64,000 nt of DNA from Mesorhizobium sp. LHD-90 (GCF_030929505.1 NZ_JAVFVV010000022.1:1-64000); one strand, 5' to 3'. Positions 35,641-46,056 are shown, counted from the first letter of the stretch. Translations and numbers: made by a program. The notes: generated by a model not told the origin, from the sequence alone.

Positions 35641-36474
35641 TCAGGCTTGCGCCTCGTGGCTCCGTTTCACGGCGGGATACACGATGCTCATCCAACTCCG
35701 AAGGCTTTCGCCGTGGCGGCGAACTGCTTCGGGCGCGAACTCACTCGCCGGCGCCTGCTCCAGATCGAAGGTTCCGTGATCCCGCCCGCTGACCAGGGTT
35801 GCCGATCCTCTCATGGACCCGTTCTGCGTCAGGTCGCCCGCGATGTAGCGGACGGCGAAACCAAGGCGGCGTGTGCCGGAAATGTTCGGCTTCGACCCGT
35901 GAATCAGCAGCAGGTGATGAAGCGACATCTCGCCGGGGGCCAGATCGACATGAACCGCCAGGTCCTCATCAACATCGACACGGATTTCTTCGCCGCCCGC
36001 CAGCAGATTGTTTTTGGAAGCCGACGGGCCGTGTTCATGCTGCCGGGTGTGGCTGCCGTAGACGACCTGCAGCCCTCCATTCGTTCGCGTCGACGGTGTG
36101 AAGGCGATCCATGCCGTCAGCGCATGAGGGGCCGACAATCCCCAATAGGTTGCGTCCTGGTGCCAGGGAACCTCGCTCGGCTCGCCTGGACGTTTGTCGA
36201 AGAAGCTTGAGGCCCAGCACAGCACGTCAGGGCCAAGTACGTCGGTGACCGGTGCAACGACGCGCGGGTCGGTGACGAGATCCCAAAGCCACGGCACCAG
36301 CAGATGCGGCTTGAAGTTGAGCACCGGCGGCAGCCGACCCGCCCGCTTCTGCTCCATCTCCTCGATGCGATGCAGCCGGTCGGCCGCTTCCTCGCCGGTC
36401 AGCACACGGATCGGGAACACCACGCCGTCGCGCTGGTATCTAGCGGTCAGCGAAGGGTCGATATTCATCAACAC
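35641..36474 (-). CDS. PhyH-family Fe(II)/2-oxoglutarate oxygenase (paralog 2)
   Basis: 277 residues, clearly paralogous to the protein at 34619. Both share LLVPWLWDLV, DPRVV and a VLGPD-LCW core. Iron ligands are His105/Asp107 (VPWHQDATYW) and His192 (LLIHGSKPN), with Arg in FAVRY for 2-oxoglutarate. It is convergent with the first copy. Both copies keep all catalytic residues, suggesting two oxidations on one product rather than a dead duplicate. Confidence 0.85.
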   Translation of the reverse strand: MLMNIDPSLTARYQRDGVVFPIRVLTGEEAADRLHRIEEMEQKRAGRLPPVLNFKPHLLVPWLWDLVTDPRVVAPVTDVLGPDVLCWASSFFDKRPGEPSEVPWHQDATYWGLSAPHALTAWIAFTPSTRTNGGLQVVYGSHTRQHEHGPSASKNNLLAGGEEIRVDVDEDLAVHVDLAPGEMSLHHLLLIHGSKPNISGTRRLGFAVRYIAGDLTQNGSMRGSATLVSGRDHGTFDLEQAPASEFAPEAVRRHGESLRSWMSIVYPAVKRSHEAQA

Positions 36475-36981
36475 ATCATCTCGAATTCAAGCGCTCGACG
36501 CGCGCGGTAAGAACGCGATCGCGTCCCGTCCAGGCCTTCAGCGCTCTTCATATTGTTCTGGTTCGACAAAACCGCAGCACAGCTTTTCTTGGGCGAAAAT
36601 AGGTGCAAGTCAACGCCCACCTACGCCCACCTACGTGTTCAAAGCACGTTGCGATCCTTGGAGACACGGTTCATGCTGTGGAAGGCGCCAAGGCGTCCGG
36701 CGCCTCCGGACCGCAGACGATAGGCATTGGCGGCGGGAAAGGGCCAAGAAATTCGCGGGCGCGACAACGGGGGCTCGGGGTTTGCCTTGGCAAGGTCGCG
36801 AAAGGGGTCTTTAGGGAGCCTCGCGGCAGACTGCTTGTCGCGTCGTATGGCAGTCGTCAGCACGGCGCGGAGCGAATCGGAACTGGCCTTCACGTTTGGC
36901 TCGGGCCGCTTGCACCGTGAGACAACGACAAAGTGAGAAACACCGTTGTGCGGATGAATTCGTAGGGAACGGAGAAACGGA
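36475..36981. other. Intergenic region with short tandem repeat, no gene
   Basis: About 500 bases with no convincing gene. A minus-strand frame (36639-37052) runs into the following real gene and shows no recognisable domain. The only structured feature is a 10-bp tandem duplication (cgcccaccta, 36614-36633). Promoters for the PhyH gene (left) and the methyltransferase (right) must lie here. Confidence 0.4.
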
Positions 36982-37728
36982 TTGGATACTTCGGTTGTCA
37001 CGGAGGAATACGAGGGTAAGTGCAATATATGCGGCGTTTCAAATCTCTTCAAAAGAGAAAATTTCAGGACGCGTGAGACGTTTCTTTGCTCTTCGTGCCG
37101 CGGTTCGCTTCGCTATCGAGCGCAAGCCGATGCGGTTTTGAGGGAGTACGCGGCAGAAGGCGTGTCGACGATCGAAGCCTTGATCGAATCGGAAACGTTC
37201 CGGCACATCAGATTATATGAGCCTGGTGTAGTAGGGCCGTTCAGGAAGCTGTTCCGCACCATGAGCAACTACGAACAGTCGTTCTATTGGGAGGATGTGG
37301 CCGAAGGTGCCAAGAAGGACGGGATGGTCTGCCAGAATCTCGAACGGCTTACTTATGCCGATGAAACGTTCGATCTTATCGTTTCTTCCGACGTTTTCGA
37401 GCATGTGCGCAGGCCGTTTCAGGGCTTCGCCGAGATAAGAAGAGTGTTGAAGCAAGGCGGGCGTCACATCTTTTCCGTCCCCGCGAACGACAACCTCCGT
37501 GCCGATTCGGTTTCGCGCGTCGATACGAGCTCGGATAATGACGTTCTCCTCCTGCCTGCTGTGTATCACGGCAACGGCACCGCCGGCGGGCGGTCCTTGG
37601 TCTACACCGATTTCGGCGCTGATGTGGTGGACAAGCTCGGTGAAATCGGCCTCCCGACCCAGATTTTCTACTATACCCCGGCTCCCGGGTTTCCAAGGCA
37701 ATTGACGTTCGTTTCCCGTCGAGCCTAA
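36982..37728 (+). CDS. SAM-dependent methyltransferase with N-terminal zinc ribbon
   Basis: 248 residues from TTG 36982 (GGAG seven bases upstream; no ATG gives the full ribbon). The N-terminus has a CNIC and CSSC pair (about residues 14-40), a zinc ribbon. The C-terminal half has FDLIVSSDVFEHVRRPFQGF and VLKQGGRHIFSVP, the Methyltransf_11 core. The first SAM-binding strand is atypical (RHIRLYEPGVVGPF). Such proteins are frequent in polysaccharide clusters. More AT-rich than the operon to its left. Confidence 0.78.
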   Translation: MDTSVVTEEYEGKCNICGVSNLFKRENFRTRETFLCSSCRGSLRYRAQADAVLREYAAEGVSTIEALIESETFRHIRLYEPGVVGPFRKLFRTMSNYEQSFYWEDVAEGAKKDGMVCQNLERLTYADETFDLIVSSDVFEHVRRPFQGFAEIRRVLKQGGRHIFSVPANDNLRADSVSRVDTSSDNDVLLLPAVYHGNGTAGGRSLVYTDFGADVVDKLGEIGLPTQIFYYTPAPGFPRQLTFVSRRA

Positions 37729-37742
37729 CGTTCATCCTTGAA

Positions 37743-37771
37743 CTTGCGGCAAAGCGGCAAGCCGTCTTTTT
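37743..37771 (+). terminator. Rho-independent-like terminator after methyltransferase gene
   Basis: CTTGC and GCAAG pair, with two further G-C pairs inside after one mismatch, followed by CCG and a run of T (TCTTTTT). It lies between two convergent genes. Confidence 0.4.
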
Positions 37772-38655
37772 CAAAGGCCCTTCGAGAGGATCTCTCGCAC
37801 CAGCATCGGCAGCCTTTCACGCCAGGACGCAGGTTTCAGCCCATAGTCGCGCTCGATCCGCGCTGTGGAGAGTACCGAATTGGCCGGCCGGCGCGCCGGC
37901 GTCGGATAATCGGCCGACCCGATCGCCTCGAGCTTTGGGACGGGATAACCAGCTTCCCGGCACGTGGCAAAGATGGCCGCCGCAAAATCGTGCCAAGTGG
38001 TCGGGCCCTCATTGGTGAAGTGGAAGACGTCAGTCGGAGCATGCCGGTCCGCAATCATGCGCATCGTGATCACTGACAGCGCCTCAGCCAGGTCAGCAGC
38101 GAGTGTCGGAGAGCCGTGCTGATCCTGCACCACCCTGACGACGTCGCGCTCAAAACCGAGGCGAAGCATTGTCCGAACGAAATTCGAGCGCCGGGCGCTC
38201 ACGACCCAACTCGTACGCACGACTGCCGAGCGCGGATTGCCGAGCCTGACGGCCCACTCGCCCGCGGCTTTGCTCGCGCCGTAGACACCGAGCGGATTGA
38301 GCGGCGCGTCGACCTCATAAGCACCGGTAGCATTTCCGTCGAACACGTAGTCGGTCGAGATGTGGATGAGCGGGATGCCAGCCAAACATGTCGCTTGGGC
38401 TAGCGCAGCCGGAATGAGCGTATTCGCCGCGAAGGCCGCCGCGACGTCCTTCTCAGCCTTGTCAACCGCGGTATAGGCAGCGGCATTGATGATTGCAGAA
38501 ACCGCGTGGTCCGCAATCAGCCTGCCGACCGCATTGGCATCGCATAAGTCGAGCTCTCCACGGGCGGGCGCGACGATTCCGACTTCTTCGGGCCAGCGCA
38601 TGGTGACAAGCTCATGCCCCACCTGTCCGGTACTGCCAGTGACAAGGATAGTCAC
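37771..38655 (-). CDS. rfbD: dTDP-4-dehydrorhamnose reductase
   Basis: A 294-residue SDR-family reductase (RmlD). It has the N-terminal [15 protein letters not shown] nucleotide motif, [25 protein letters not shown] and YGASKAAGE (the catalytic Tyr-x3-Lys). It catalyses the last step of dTDP-L-rhamnose synthesis (NADPH reduction of dTDP-4-keto-L-rhamnose). It overlaps rfbB by four bases and is the last gene of the rfbC-rfbB-rfbD operon. Confidence 0.95.
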   Translation of the reverse strand: MTILVTGSTGQVGHELVTMRWPEEVGIVAPARGELDLCDANAVGRLIADHAVSAIINAAAYTAVDKAEKDVAAAFAANTLIPAALAQATCLAGIPLIHISTDYVFDGNATGAYEVDAPLNPLGVYGASKAAGEWAVRLGNPRSAVVRTSWVVSARRSNFVRTMLRLGFERDVVRVVQDQHGSPTLAADLAEALSVITMRMIADRHAPTDVFHFTNEGPTTWHDFAAAIFATCREAGYPVPKLEAIGSADYPTPARRPANSVLSTARIERDYGLKPASWRERLPMLVREILSKGL

Positions 38656-39728
38656 CCCAGTCCGCGCCTCGCGAGCGCGCTGCGTTCCTCATTTGCAATC
38701 AAGGGCGCCCACCAATCTCGGTTAGCAAGATACCAGCGCACGGTCTTGGCAAGGCCGCTCTCGAAAGTCTCCTGGGGCCGCCAGCCGAGTTCCCGCCTGA
38801 TCTTCGAAGCGTCTATTGCATAGCGCTGGTCATGGCCTGGCCGGTCTGCGACGAAGCGGATCAGTTCTCTGCGGGCAAAGCCCAAAGGCGGCGCATAATC
38901 ATCCAGCAATTCGCAGATCGTTTCGACCACCGCGAGGTTGGTTCGCTCACTGTCGCCGCCAATGTTGTAGGTCTCGCTGGGCTCGCCGCGCTCCATCACA
39001 AGGCTGAGGGCGCGTGCGTGATCCTCGACAAACAGCCAATCCCTGACGTTTGCGCCGTTGCCGTAGACGGGCAGTTCTTGTCCCGTCAGCCCACGCAGAA
39101 TCATCAGCGGAATGAGTTTCTCAGGAAAATGATAGGGACCATAGTTGTTCGAGCAGTTGGTAACAATCGTCGGCAGCCCGTATGTCTCGCGCCATGCTCG
39201 GACGAGGTGGTCCGAAGCGGCTTTCGATGCCGAGTAAGGGGAGTTTGGTCGATAGGAAGACTGCTCATCAAAGCGACCCTCGAGACCAAGCGATCCAAAA
39301 ACTTCATCTGTCGAGATGTGGTGAAGCCGGAATGTGGAGCGTTCGGATGACGACAGGCCGCGCCAATGGCGCAGCGCCTCCTGCAACAGGGTATACGTGC
39401 CCACGACATTGGTCTCGATGAACGCGCCGGGACCGTCGATCGAGCGGTCCACGTGGCTCTCCGCAGCGAGGTTCATGACGGCCGTTGGCCTGTGACGCTC
39501 AAAGACGCTGCGCAGGGCCGCGCTGTCGCGGATGTCGACCCGCTCGAACGCATATCGGGCGTGCCCCGCCGCCCCAGGGAGGGAGGTCAGGTTCGCCGCA
39601 TAGGTCAGGGCGTCCACATTGATGACACGCGCCGCGGAGTCGGCCAGCAGATGCCGGATAACTGCCGTCCCGATGAAGCCCGCGCCGCCCGCGACGAGGA
39701 TTGTTGCATTGGCAAAGCGGGGCGACAT
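38652..39728 (-). CDS. rfbB: dTDP-glucose 4,6-dehydratase
   Basis: 358 residues from ATG 39728, whose first base overlaps the last base of the rfbC stop (TGATG). It has the extended-SDR motif [46 protein letters not shown] and [15 protein letters not shown] (Tyr-x3-Lys). It catalyses the second step, dTDP-glucose to dTDP-4-keto-6-deoxyglucose. A longer frame upstream lies inside rfbC and is not coding. Confidence 0.95.
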   Translation of the reverse strand: MSPRFANATILVAGGAGFIGTAVIRHLLADSAARVINVDALTYAANLTSLPGAAGHARYAFERVDIRDSAALRSVFERHRPTAVMNLAAESHVDRSIDGPGAFIETNVVGTYTLLQEALRHWRGLSSSERSTFRLHHISTDEVFGSLGLEGRFDEQSSYRPNSPYSASKAASDHLVRAWRETYGLPTIVTNCSNNYGPYHFPEKLIPLMILRGLTGQELPVYGNGANVRDWLFVEDHARALSLVMERGEPSETYNIGGDSERTNLAVVETICELLDDYAPPLGFARRELIRFVADRPGHDQRYAIDASKIRRELGWRPQETFESGLAKTVRWYLANRDWWAPLIANEERSALARRGLG

Positions 39729-40279
39729 CAGAACAGGTCCGTTGCTTCCGCCAGCGTCGGCGCCGCCAAGTCTCTTGCAGAAAGCGTTGTGTCTTCGGGC
39801 CGGCAAGGCCAGTTGATTCCCAGTGCCGGATCTCCCCAGAAGATTTCCCGATCGCATTCCCGCGCGTACGGTTTCGAGACCTTGTACTGGATGATGGTGT
39901 CGGCCTCGAGCGTGCAGTAGCCATGTGCGAAGCCGACAGGCACGAATAGCTGGTTGCCACGCTCGGCGCTCAGCACCATCGAGACATGGCGCCCAAAGGT
40001 CGGAGAATCACGTCTGATGTCGACAGCCACGTCGAAAACCGAGCCAGCGACCACGCTGACAAGTTTCGCCTGCGCCATCGGTTCAACCTGAAAGTGAAGG
40101 CCGCGCACGGTTCCTGTTCTTTCTGAGTGCGCCTGGTTTTCCTGCACGAATTCTGCCGGGACACCCGCCGCCTCGAACGCGGACCGCTTGAAGGTCTCGG
40201 CGAAATAGCCGCGGGAATCGCCAAGCCGCATCGGCAGGACCTCGACGACGCCTTGGATGGCCTGCTGAAAGAACTCCAT
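39728..40279 (-). CDS. rfbC: dTDP-4-dehydrorhamnose 3,5-epimerase
   Basis: A 183-residue cupin epimerase (RmlC), the usual family length. It contains [38 protein letters not shown] (the catalytic His is in RGLHFQ) and [15 protein letters not shown]. It is the first gene of the minus-strand rhamnose operon and divergent from rfbA. Confidence 0.95.
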   Translation of the reverse strand: MEFFQQAIQGVVEVLPMRLGDSRGYFAETFKRSAFEAAGVPAEFVQENQAHSERTGTVRGLHFQVEPMAQAKLVSVVAGSVFDVAVDIRRDSPTFGRHVSMVLSAERGNQLFVPVGFAHGYCTLEADTIIQYKVSKPYARECDREIFWGDPALGINWPCRPEDTTLSARDLAAPTLAEATDLF

Positions 40280-40467
40280 TCCCCCGCCCGATACGTTCTC
40301 AGATACACTGGCAAAATCGCATTTCCTGCCGCAGTAAGTCCAGTAGCCGAGATATGACTCATTCTACCACGGAAATTCGGGCAGCCGAATCGCTTGGATA
40401 TCCGGGTGACAACCTGTATGCGAAACTGGAAGACGGCCAAGCTCCACCGCCATGTCGAGGACGCGAA
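40280..40467. promoter_or_regulatory. Divergent promoter region of the dTDP-rhamnose genes
   Basis: 188 bases between the rfbC start (minus) and the chosen rfbA start (plus). Both promoters must lie here. No clear sigma-70 boxes were recognised. The ATG at 40354 is in frame with rfbA but would add 38 non-homologous residues. Confidence 0.35.
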
Positions 40468-41337
40468 GTGAGGGGAATCATTCTGGCGGGAGGCAATGGC
40501 ACACGCCTGTACCCGGTCACCAAGGCAATCTCGAAGCAACTCCTGCCAGTCTTCGACAAGCCGATGATCTACTATCCGCTCAGCATTCTGATGCTGGCTG
40601 GCATCCGCGACATCCTGGTAATCTCGACACCCCACGATCTCCCACAATTCGAACGTTTGCTGGGCGAAGGCGGACAAGTCGGTCTTAGGATCAGCTATGC
40701 CGTACAGCCCGAGCCGGGCGGCTTGGCGCAGGCCTATCTAATCGGTGCTTCTTTCGTAAGAGGCGAGCCCTCTGCCCTCATCCTTGGCGACAACATCTTC
40801 TACGGGCACGGCTTGGTCGACCTTCTCGCCAAAGCGAGCTGCCGTCAGCGCGGGGCGACCATCTTTGGATATCAGGTGAGAGATCCGCAACATTACGGGG
40901 TTGTCGAGTTCGACGCCGCGGGCCGAGCGATCTCGATAAAAGAGAAACCACACGTTCCGCAATCGGAATGGGCGGTGACCGGCCTCTATTTCTACGATGG
41001 CGACGCGCCGGAAATGGCGGCCAGGCTCAAACCTTCGGCGCGTGGCGAGCTGGAGATAACCGACCTCAACAGGGCGTATCTCGAGCGGGGCGATCTTCAT
41101 GTCGAGAAATTTGGCCGCGGATTCGCATGGCTCGATACCGGCACGATGGACAGTCTACTGGAGGCTGCAACCTTCGTCAGGGCTCTTGAGCGGCGTCAGC
41201 GCTTGAGAATAGCGTGCCTGGAAGAGATTGCCTATCGCAACGGCTGGATTTCTCGTGAGGAACTACACGCCCTCGGGTTGAAGTTTGGAACGAGCGAGTA
41301 TGGCGCCTATTTGTCTCAGATTGCATCTGCAGAGTAG
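40468..41337 (+). CDS. rfbA: Glucose-1-phosphate thymidylyltransferase
   Basis: 289 residues from GTG 40468, which has GAGG seven bases upstream and gives the canonical RmlA N-terminus ([20 protein letters not shown]) and usual length. It has the signature [38 protein letters not shown] and [19 protein letters not shown]. It makes dTDP-glucose from dTTP and glucose-1-phosphate, the first step of dTDP-L-rhamnose synthesis. Separating it divergently from rfbC-B-D is less usual than one operon. Confidence 0.95.
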   Translation: MRGIILAGGNGTRLYPVTKAISKQLLPVFDKPMIYYPLSILMLAGIRDILVISTPHDLPQFERLLGEGGQVGLRISYAVQPEPGGLAQAYLIGASFVRGEPSALILGDNIFYGHGLVDLLAKASCRQRGATIFGYQVRDPQHYGVVEFDAAGRAISIKEKPHVPQSEWAVTGLYFYDGDAPEMAARLKPSARGELEITDLNRAYLERGDLHVEKFGRGFAWLDTGTMDSLLEAATFVRALERRQRLRIACLEEIAYRNGWISREELHALGLKFGTSEYGAYLSQIASAE

Positions 41338-41394
41338 TTCAACGATGGCCGATTCAAAAAACAAAGATAACATCTGCTTTCTGGGCTACCGTCC

Positions 41395-44300
41395 ATGAAA
41401 ACCATCAAATACGGGGAAATCAACAAGAAGGTGACGAACCGGTTGCGCGGCTGGGCATTGGATCCAGGCGCGACTTTGAATCGCGCATTCATAAGAATAT
41501 CAATCGATGATCAGGATTTTCCTCCGATTATTGCGAAGGAGTTTCGACCAACGATGGCCGGGCGTCTCGGGAGTGATGGCTATTGTGGATATTCAGTTGT
41601 GCCACCGCTCTCATTCTTTGACGGTCAGGAGCATCGCGTTAGCGTTTCCATTGCGAAGACAGGGAATACTATATATTCTGGAACGATCAAGTTCGATGAT
41701 CTGCGTGTCGCTGCGAGCGAAGCGAACATTTATGGCGCGGTCACCCAAATCAGCGCGGACGGTGTTCGCGGATGGGTGCTTGATAACGACAATCGCGGCA
41801 AACCGATAGTCGTGTCAGTGCATATCGACGGAGCGCTTCGTTTTGAAATTGCTGCCGCCGATTCTTCCAAGGGCGGACCGACCGAAGCAGCCAAGCATGG
41901 CTTTGGTTTCGAATTTCCGAGCGATCTATACGACGACCGTGAGCATACAGTGGCGGTGTATGCGTCTGGCGTGAATGTTGTCCCCTGTTTGGTTTCCCCT
42001 GTCATCATGCTTGCGTCGGTCGATCGGCCGCGCATCGAGCTTGAGGTACTGGGATGGCGCGACGGCAAGCTGCACTGCATCGGGCATGACACAACAAGAC
42101 CTGATGGCCCCGCGCCGTCCTTCATGCTGGTGGTGGGTGACAAAGCCATCGGTCCAGACGTTCGCATGAAAAGTGCTGTGGGGGAACCTCAGCAGTTTGA
42201 ATATTACTTCGACCCATCTGCGATCAAGCCATCGTTGTTAATTTCGTCTGGTGCAAATATAGTTAAGGCGCGATCAAGAGAGTTTCTCAAGGAGGTGTCG
42301 GCGAATATATTGTCTGAATGTGCCCGGCTTGAAATCGAAAGAACTGACAGTGCTGAAGCGCATGCATCAATCTTTCTTGCATATGTGCCGCAGCAGCAGG
42401 ACAGGTTTTTTGTTTTTGTTAATGGCGCCTTGCAGTGTTCGATAAGCACCGCGCGGGCGCATCTTGATGGCAAGTTGTCAGTGCCGCTGTCTCATATTAT
42501 TGAGGACCGAAGGCGTCCGATCGAGTTGGAAGTACGCTATTCCGACGAAATAACTCAAATCACTAGCTCGCCGCAGCGACTTAATTTGCTTCGGGGTGAA
42601 GATCTGGTGAGGAACGGCAGTTTGGAGAATTGGACTGGAACTGTACCAGGCGACTGGAATGTTCATCTTGGCGCCGGAGCTGCGCTTTTCAAAGCGCGTT
42701 CCCCGGGATTTGATTTTGCGCGAGTGGCAAACGAAACGGCTGAGCCTGCCTCCTTCCGCTTCTCGCAGGAGTTCACAGTCGACCCGGACGAGAGCGTGCT
42801 TGCCGTGGTTTTGAAGGGGCGTTCCTCTGAAGCCACTGGTGCCAGGCTTCGGGTAGCGCTAGTGGGCGCTGAAATGACCCTCGAAGAGGCTCAGTTTACA
42901 TCTGTTCCGCTCTATCGCGCCTGGTCGGTGCAAACCATGCGTATCCCACTCCCTCGCTCTTCGGACATTCATTGGGTGAAATTGGTCATCGAGGCCTCTT
43001 CGCCGGCTGCCGGCTGGATCGATATAGCGCAAATAGCCGCCGGCGAGCCCGGATTTGTAGCCGGTTCTCGCCACCACCTCGAAGCCGACAGTTCCGAGGA
43101 GGGCGACCTCAACGCGGTGACGAACGGAGACTTCAGCAATTGGGTGGGCTCATATAGACGTACAGCATCATCTCGCGCCTCCGAGCTTGCGGACGGCTGG
43201 ACCTTCCGCTGCAAATCCGCCAATCCGGCCTTAACCGTTGCGCTTTGCCAGGGAAATCTAAGAGACGTCACTGTGCCTGAACGAGGGCCCCTGGCGTATG
43301 GGGTCGCCATTTTCGGTCAGATTAACGAAGGGTACGCTCGGCTAGAAACAAAACTTGACAAATATCGACTTTCGACCTCGAGATCGCTTTGTTTGGCGTT
43401 TTATGCGCAGGGTGCCTCTGTTCTCGGCTTTGAGAATACCGCGGCAGAAGTCAAATACGAGATCGATCACATAGGTGTCCTCGAGCGCAGCTACGAGAAC
43501 CGTGACGGGGCCCGCTCCCACAAGGATCGTCGACTCGTTGTTATCAAACGTCGGGTCACCGTTACGCGGACCGGTAGACATGTCGAGATAATTTTGAAGC
43601 CGGACGATGTTGCGGCTCTATCGCAGGAATCTCGCCTGAATATTGATAATCCTGATAATGAATACCTACTGTATTTTGTGTGGACAGCCAGTGTTGACGT
43701 TGCGTTATTTTCCGTCCGGTTAGGGGCGCGCAGCTCACGATCCGATACCGAATATGCTTCGAGCAGATATTTTGCCTTGGAGGACCCGAATATTGCCGCG
43801 CAGCTCAATCGTACCGCCGGGTTAACCTCCTGGGTGAGCCAGGAAAGGATATCTGCGCCTTTGCCCATGTGCTTTCCCGCATCAGATCCGGTCAAATGGA
43901 GTTGGAATGAGAGTCATTCCGCCGAAACGACTGCGATTGTAATACCAGTTTTCAACGCAATTGATGAAACGTTGGATTGCATTTCGTCGATCGGTCATTC
44001 GACTGATCGGCCAGTATTGGTCACGTTGGTCGATGACGGGTCGACAATTCTGAATCGCGAACGTCTGCGTCGCTTCGTTGCCGATGTGCCCTGGATCAAA
44101 ATTGTCGAGAACGAGCGGAACACAGGTTACACAAACGCTGCGAACAGAGGAATGAGCGACGCGCGATCCAAATGGATCGTCCTGCTGAACAGCGACACGA
44201 TCGTTACCAGGGGTTGGCTTGATGGGCTGCTGGAGGCTGCACTCGCTCGCCCGGACGCGGCAATGATCGGCCCTCTTTCGAACGCTGCATCGTGGCAATC

Positions 44301-44781
44301 TGTTCCGGACGTCAAGGATGCCAAGGGAGGATGGAGCACGAACCCTCCTCCCTCTGGCATTTCGATCGAGGACATAGCCGACAATGTTCGTCGGTTCTCC
44401 GAGAAGGCGTTCCCTTACGTCCCGCTATTGAATGGATTTTGCACCCTCATTCGACGGGCAGCGCTTGACGAAGTCGGATACCTGGATGGTCAGTCCTTTC
44501 CTATGGGATACGGGGAGGAGACGGATTTATGCATAAGGATGGCCAAGGCAGGTCACAAGCTTGTTCTCGCCGATCATGTGTACGTATATCATCAGAAGTC
44601 AGCGAGTTTTGGCGAAAAGCGCCGATCCGTTCTAACGAAGCAAGGCAATAAAGCGTTAGCCGGCAAGCACGTTGATATAAATCTTGTCGCTCTTCAGCAG
44701 AGCCTTTCTGAACTCAGCTCCCTGATAGGAATAAGGAAAGCGCTCCGAGAGATCTATCGAGCGGCGAATACTAACATCTAG
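41395..44781 (+). CDS. Multidomain GT2 glycosyltransferase with carbohydrate-binding-like modules
   Basis: A 1128-residue protein. Residues about 8-105 and 112-205 are two tandem beta repeats, each with a GW-x-LD start and ending in a DG/DD-x-EH motif (LRGWALDPG...FFDGQEHRVSV; VRGWVLDND...LYDDREHTVAV). Two CBM4/9-like jelly-roll stretches begin near residues 404 (LVRNGSLENWTG) and 572 (NAVTNGDFSNWVG). From about 842 it is a GT2 catalytic domain: TAIVIPVFNAIDETLDCISS, TLVDDGS, NERNTGYTNAANRGM, LLNSDTIVTRGWLDG (the DxD position reads Ser-Asp-Thr). It is noticeably more AT-rich than its left-hand neighbours, suggesting separate origin. Confidence 0.85.
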   Translation: MKTIKYGEINKKVTNRLRGWALDPGATLNRAFIRISIDDQDFPPIIAKEFRPTMAGRLGSDGYCGYSVVPPLSFFDGQEHRVSVSIAKTGNTIYSGTIKFDDLRVAASEANIYGAVTQISADGVRGWVLDNDNRGKPIVVSVHIDGALRFEIAAADSSKGGPTEAAKHGFGFEFPSDLYDDREHTVAVYASGVNVVPCLVSPVIMLASVDRPRIELEVLGWRDGKLHCIGHDTTRPDGPAPSFMLVVGDKAIGPDVRMKSAVGEPQQFEYYFDPSAIKPSLLISSGANIVKARSREFLKEVSANILSECARLEIERTDSAEAHASIFLAYVPQQQDRFFVFVNGALQCSISTARAHLDGKLSVPLSHIIEDRRRPIELEVRYSDEITQITSSPQRLNLLRGEDLVRNGSLENWTGTVPGDWNVHLGAGAALFKARSPGFDFARVANETAEPASFRFSQEFTVDPDESVLAVVLKGRSSEATGARLRVALVGAEMTLEEAQFTSVPLYRAWSVQTMRIPLPRSSDIHWVKLVIEASSPAAGWIDIAQIAAGEPGFVAGSRHHLEADSSEEGDLNAVTNGDFSNWVGSYRRTASSRASELADGWTFRCKSANPALTVALCQGNLRDVTVPERGPLAYGVAIFGQINEGYARLETKLDKYRLSTSRSLCLAFYAQGASVLGFENTAAEVKYEIDHIGVLERSYENRDGARSHKDRRLVVIKRRVTVTRTGRHVEIILKPDDVAALSQESRLNIDNPDNEYLLYFVWTASVDVALFSVRLGARSSRSDTEYASSRYFALEDPNIAAQLNRTAGLTSWVSQERISAPLPMCFPASDPVKWSWNESHSAETTAIVIPVFNAIDETLDCISSIGHSTDRPVLVTLVDDGSTILNRERLRRFVADVPWIKIVENERNTGYTNAANRGMSDARSKWIVLLNSDTIVTRGWLDGLLEAALARPDAAMIGPLSNAASWQSVPDVKDAKGGWSTNPPPSGISIEDIADNVRRFSEKAFPYVPLLNGFCTLIRRAALDEVGYLDGQSFPMGYGEETDLCIRMAKAGHKLVLADHVYVYHQKSASFGEKRRSVLTKQGNKALAGKHVDINLVALQQSLSELSSLIGIRKALREIYRAANTNI

Positions 44782-44782
44782 A

Positions 44783-45895
44783 TTGAGATCGAAACCCGTG
44801 GCGAAAATACCATCGGTAATTTTTGTTCTACCTGTTAGGGGAGCAAGTGGCGGAGCGAATTCCGTTGTGCAGGAAGCCTTTGGGCTTTCAGAGTTGGGCG
44901 TAAGGTGTGTCGTGGCAGTGGATGCCAAGAACTGGGCCTCATTCATCGACAACTATCCTGAGCTTACGGGAAAGGCGGTCGTATTGCGCTCTTATGACAC
45001 GCCTAAAGCCTTGGCGGAGTTGATGAGGGATTGTGATGTTGCAGTTGCGACGACCAACGTGTCCGTGGCGGAGGTCTCGATTGCCCTCGAGGCGCTCTCA
45101 TCACGGGAGCGGGCGGCCTTGAAGCTGGCCTATTATGTCCAGGACTATGAGCCTCTTTTCTATCACCCAGAGAGCGAGGGCTGGCGTGTTGCCCACGCGT
45201 CGTATGGTGCTTTGAAGGATGCGGCGCTTTTTGCCAAGACGAAGTGGCTATGTGATGTTGTTTATCTCAACCATGGGATCAAGGTGAGAAAGGTTGTTCC
45301 GTCGATTGATCACGGTATTTATTATCCCGATTTGTCTGTAGAAAAAGATCACATATGTGTCGGCGCTATGCTGAGAGTGAAGACAGCCAGGCGCGCGCCA
45401 CAAAGGACCGCAAGGATACTTCAAATCTTGCGTGATACCGTGTCGCAGAAAATCGTGCTGCAGGTGTTCGGCTCGAGCAATGAGGAGCTTGAATCTGCAG
45501 GCATCGCAACATCGGATGGGATTGTAAATCGTGGGCGGCTAAAGCGCATGGAGGTGCCGGCGTTCATGCGGGCGTGTGACCTTTTCCTCGACTTGTCCGA
45601 TTTTCAAGCCTTTGGCCGAACGGGGCTTGAAGCGATGGCTTCCGGGTGCATTCCCCTGGTTCCAACGCTCGGCGGGACAGCCGAATACGCTATCCATGGC
45701 AAGAACGCTCTTGTTGTCGATACCAGGAGTGACCGTGATATTCTCGACGCGGTAAGAATGTTTTTGAACTTGCCAGATCGTGACCGGCACACCATGCAAC
45801 AGGCGGCATTGGAGACCGCGGCGAATTTTTCGGTCCGAAAGGCTGCGCTTTCCGAACTCCGCTTGTTCCAGGAAATGTGCTGGCAGGACCCTTGA
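44783..45895 (+). CDS. GT4-type glycosyltransferase (group 1)
   Basis: 370 residues from TTG 44783, or 365 from GTG 44798 (MAKIPSVIFVLPVRGASGG), which is the more family-like start. A GT-B transferase: N-terminal FVLPVRGASGGANSVVQEAFGL acceptor half, and C-terminal donor site FGRTGLEAMASGCIPLVPTLGGTAEY. It follows the large GT2 with one base between stop and TTG, so they are coupled. Like its neighbour it is relatively AT-rich. Confidence 0.85.
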   Translation: MRSKPVAKIPSVIFVLPVRGASGGANSVVQEAFGLSELGVRCVVAVDAKNWASFIDNYPELTGKAVVLRSYDTPKALAELMRDCDVAVATTNVSVAEVSIALEALSSRERAALKLAYYVQDYEPLFYHPESEGWRVAHASYGALKDAALFAKTKWLCDVVYLNHGIKVRKVVPSIDHGIYYPDLSVEKDHICVGAMLRVKTARRAPQRTARILQILRDTVSQKIVLQVFGSSNEELESAGIATSDGIVNRGRLKRMEVPAFMRACDLFLDLSDFQAFGRTGLEAMASGCIPLVPTLGGTAEYAIHGKNALVVDTRSDRDILDAVRMFLNLPDRDRHTMQQAALETAANFSVRKAALSELRLFQEMCWQDP

Positions 45896-46056
45896 CCACT
45901 TTGATTCCTGGCCGGTGACATTGCATCTGCAGGGCATGCGTGCTGAATAGGTGCGACCGGCCTCTCAGGTGGGCGACTGTTCTGGTGCGCTTTTGGGAGG
46001 GTGCGAGTTTCCGGGCCGGGATAGGTCCGGACGCTAGCGGAACCGCGCCCTGCCGA

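Noticed and set aside
36639-37052. Minus-strand frame of 137 residues
   Set aside because: It overlaps the start of the zinc-ribbon methyltransferase on the other strand and shows no family motif.
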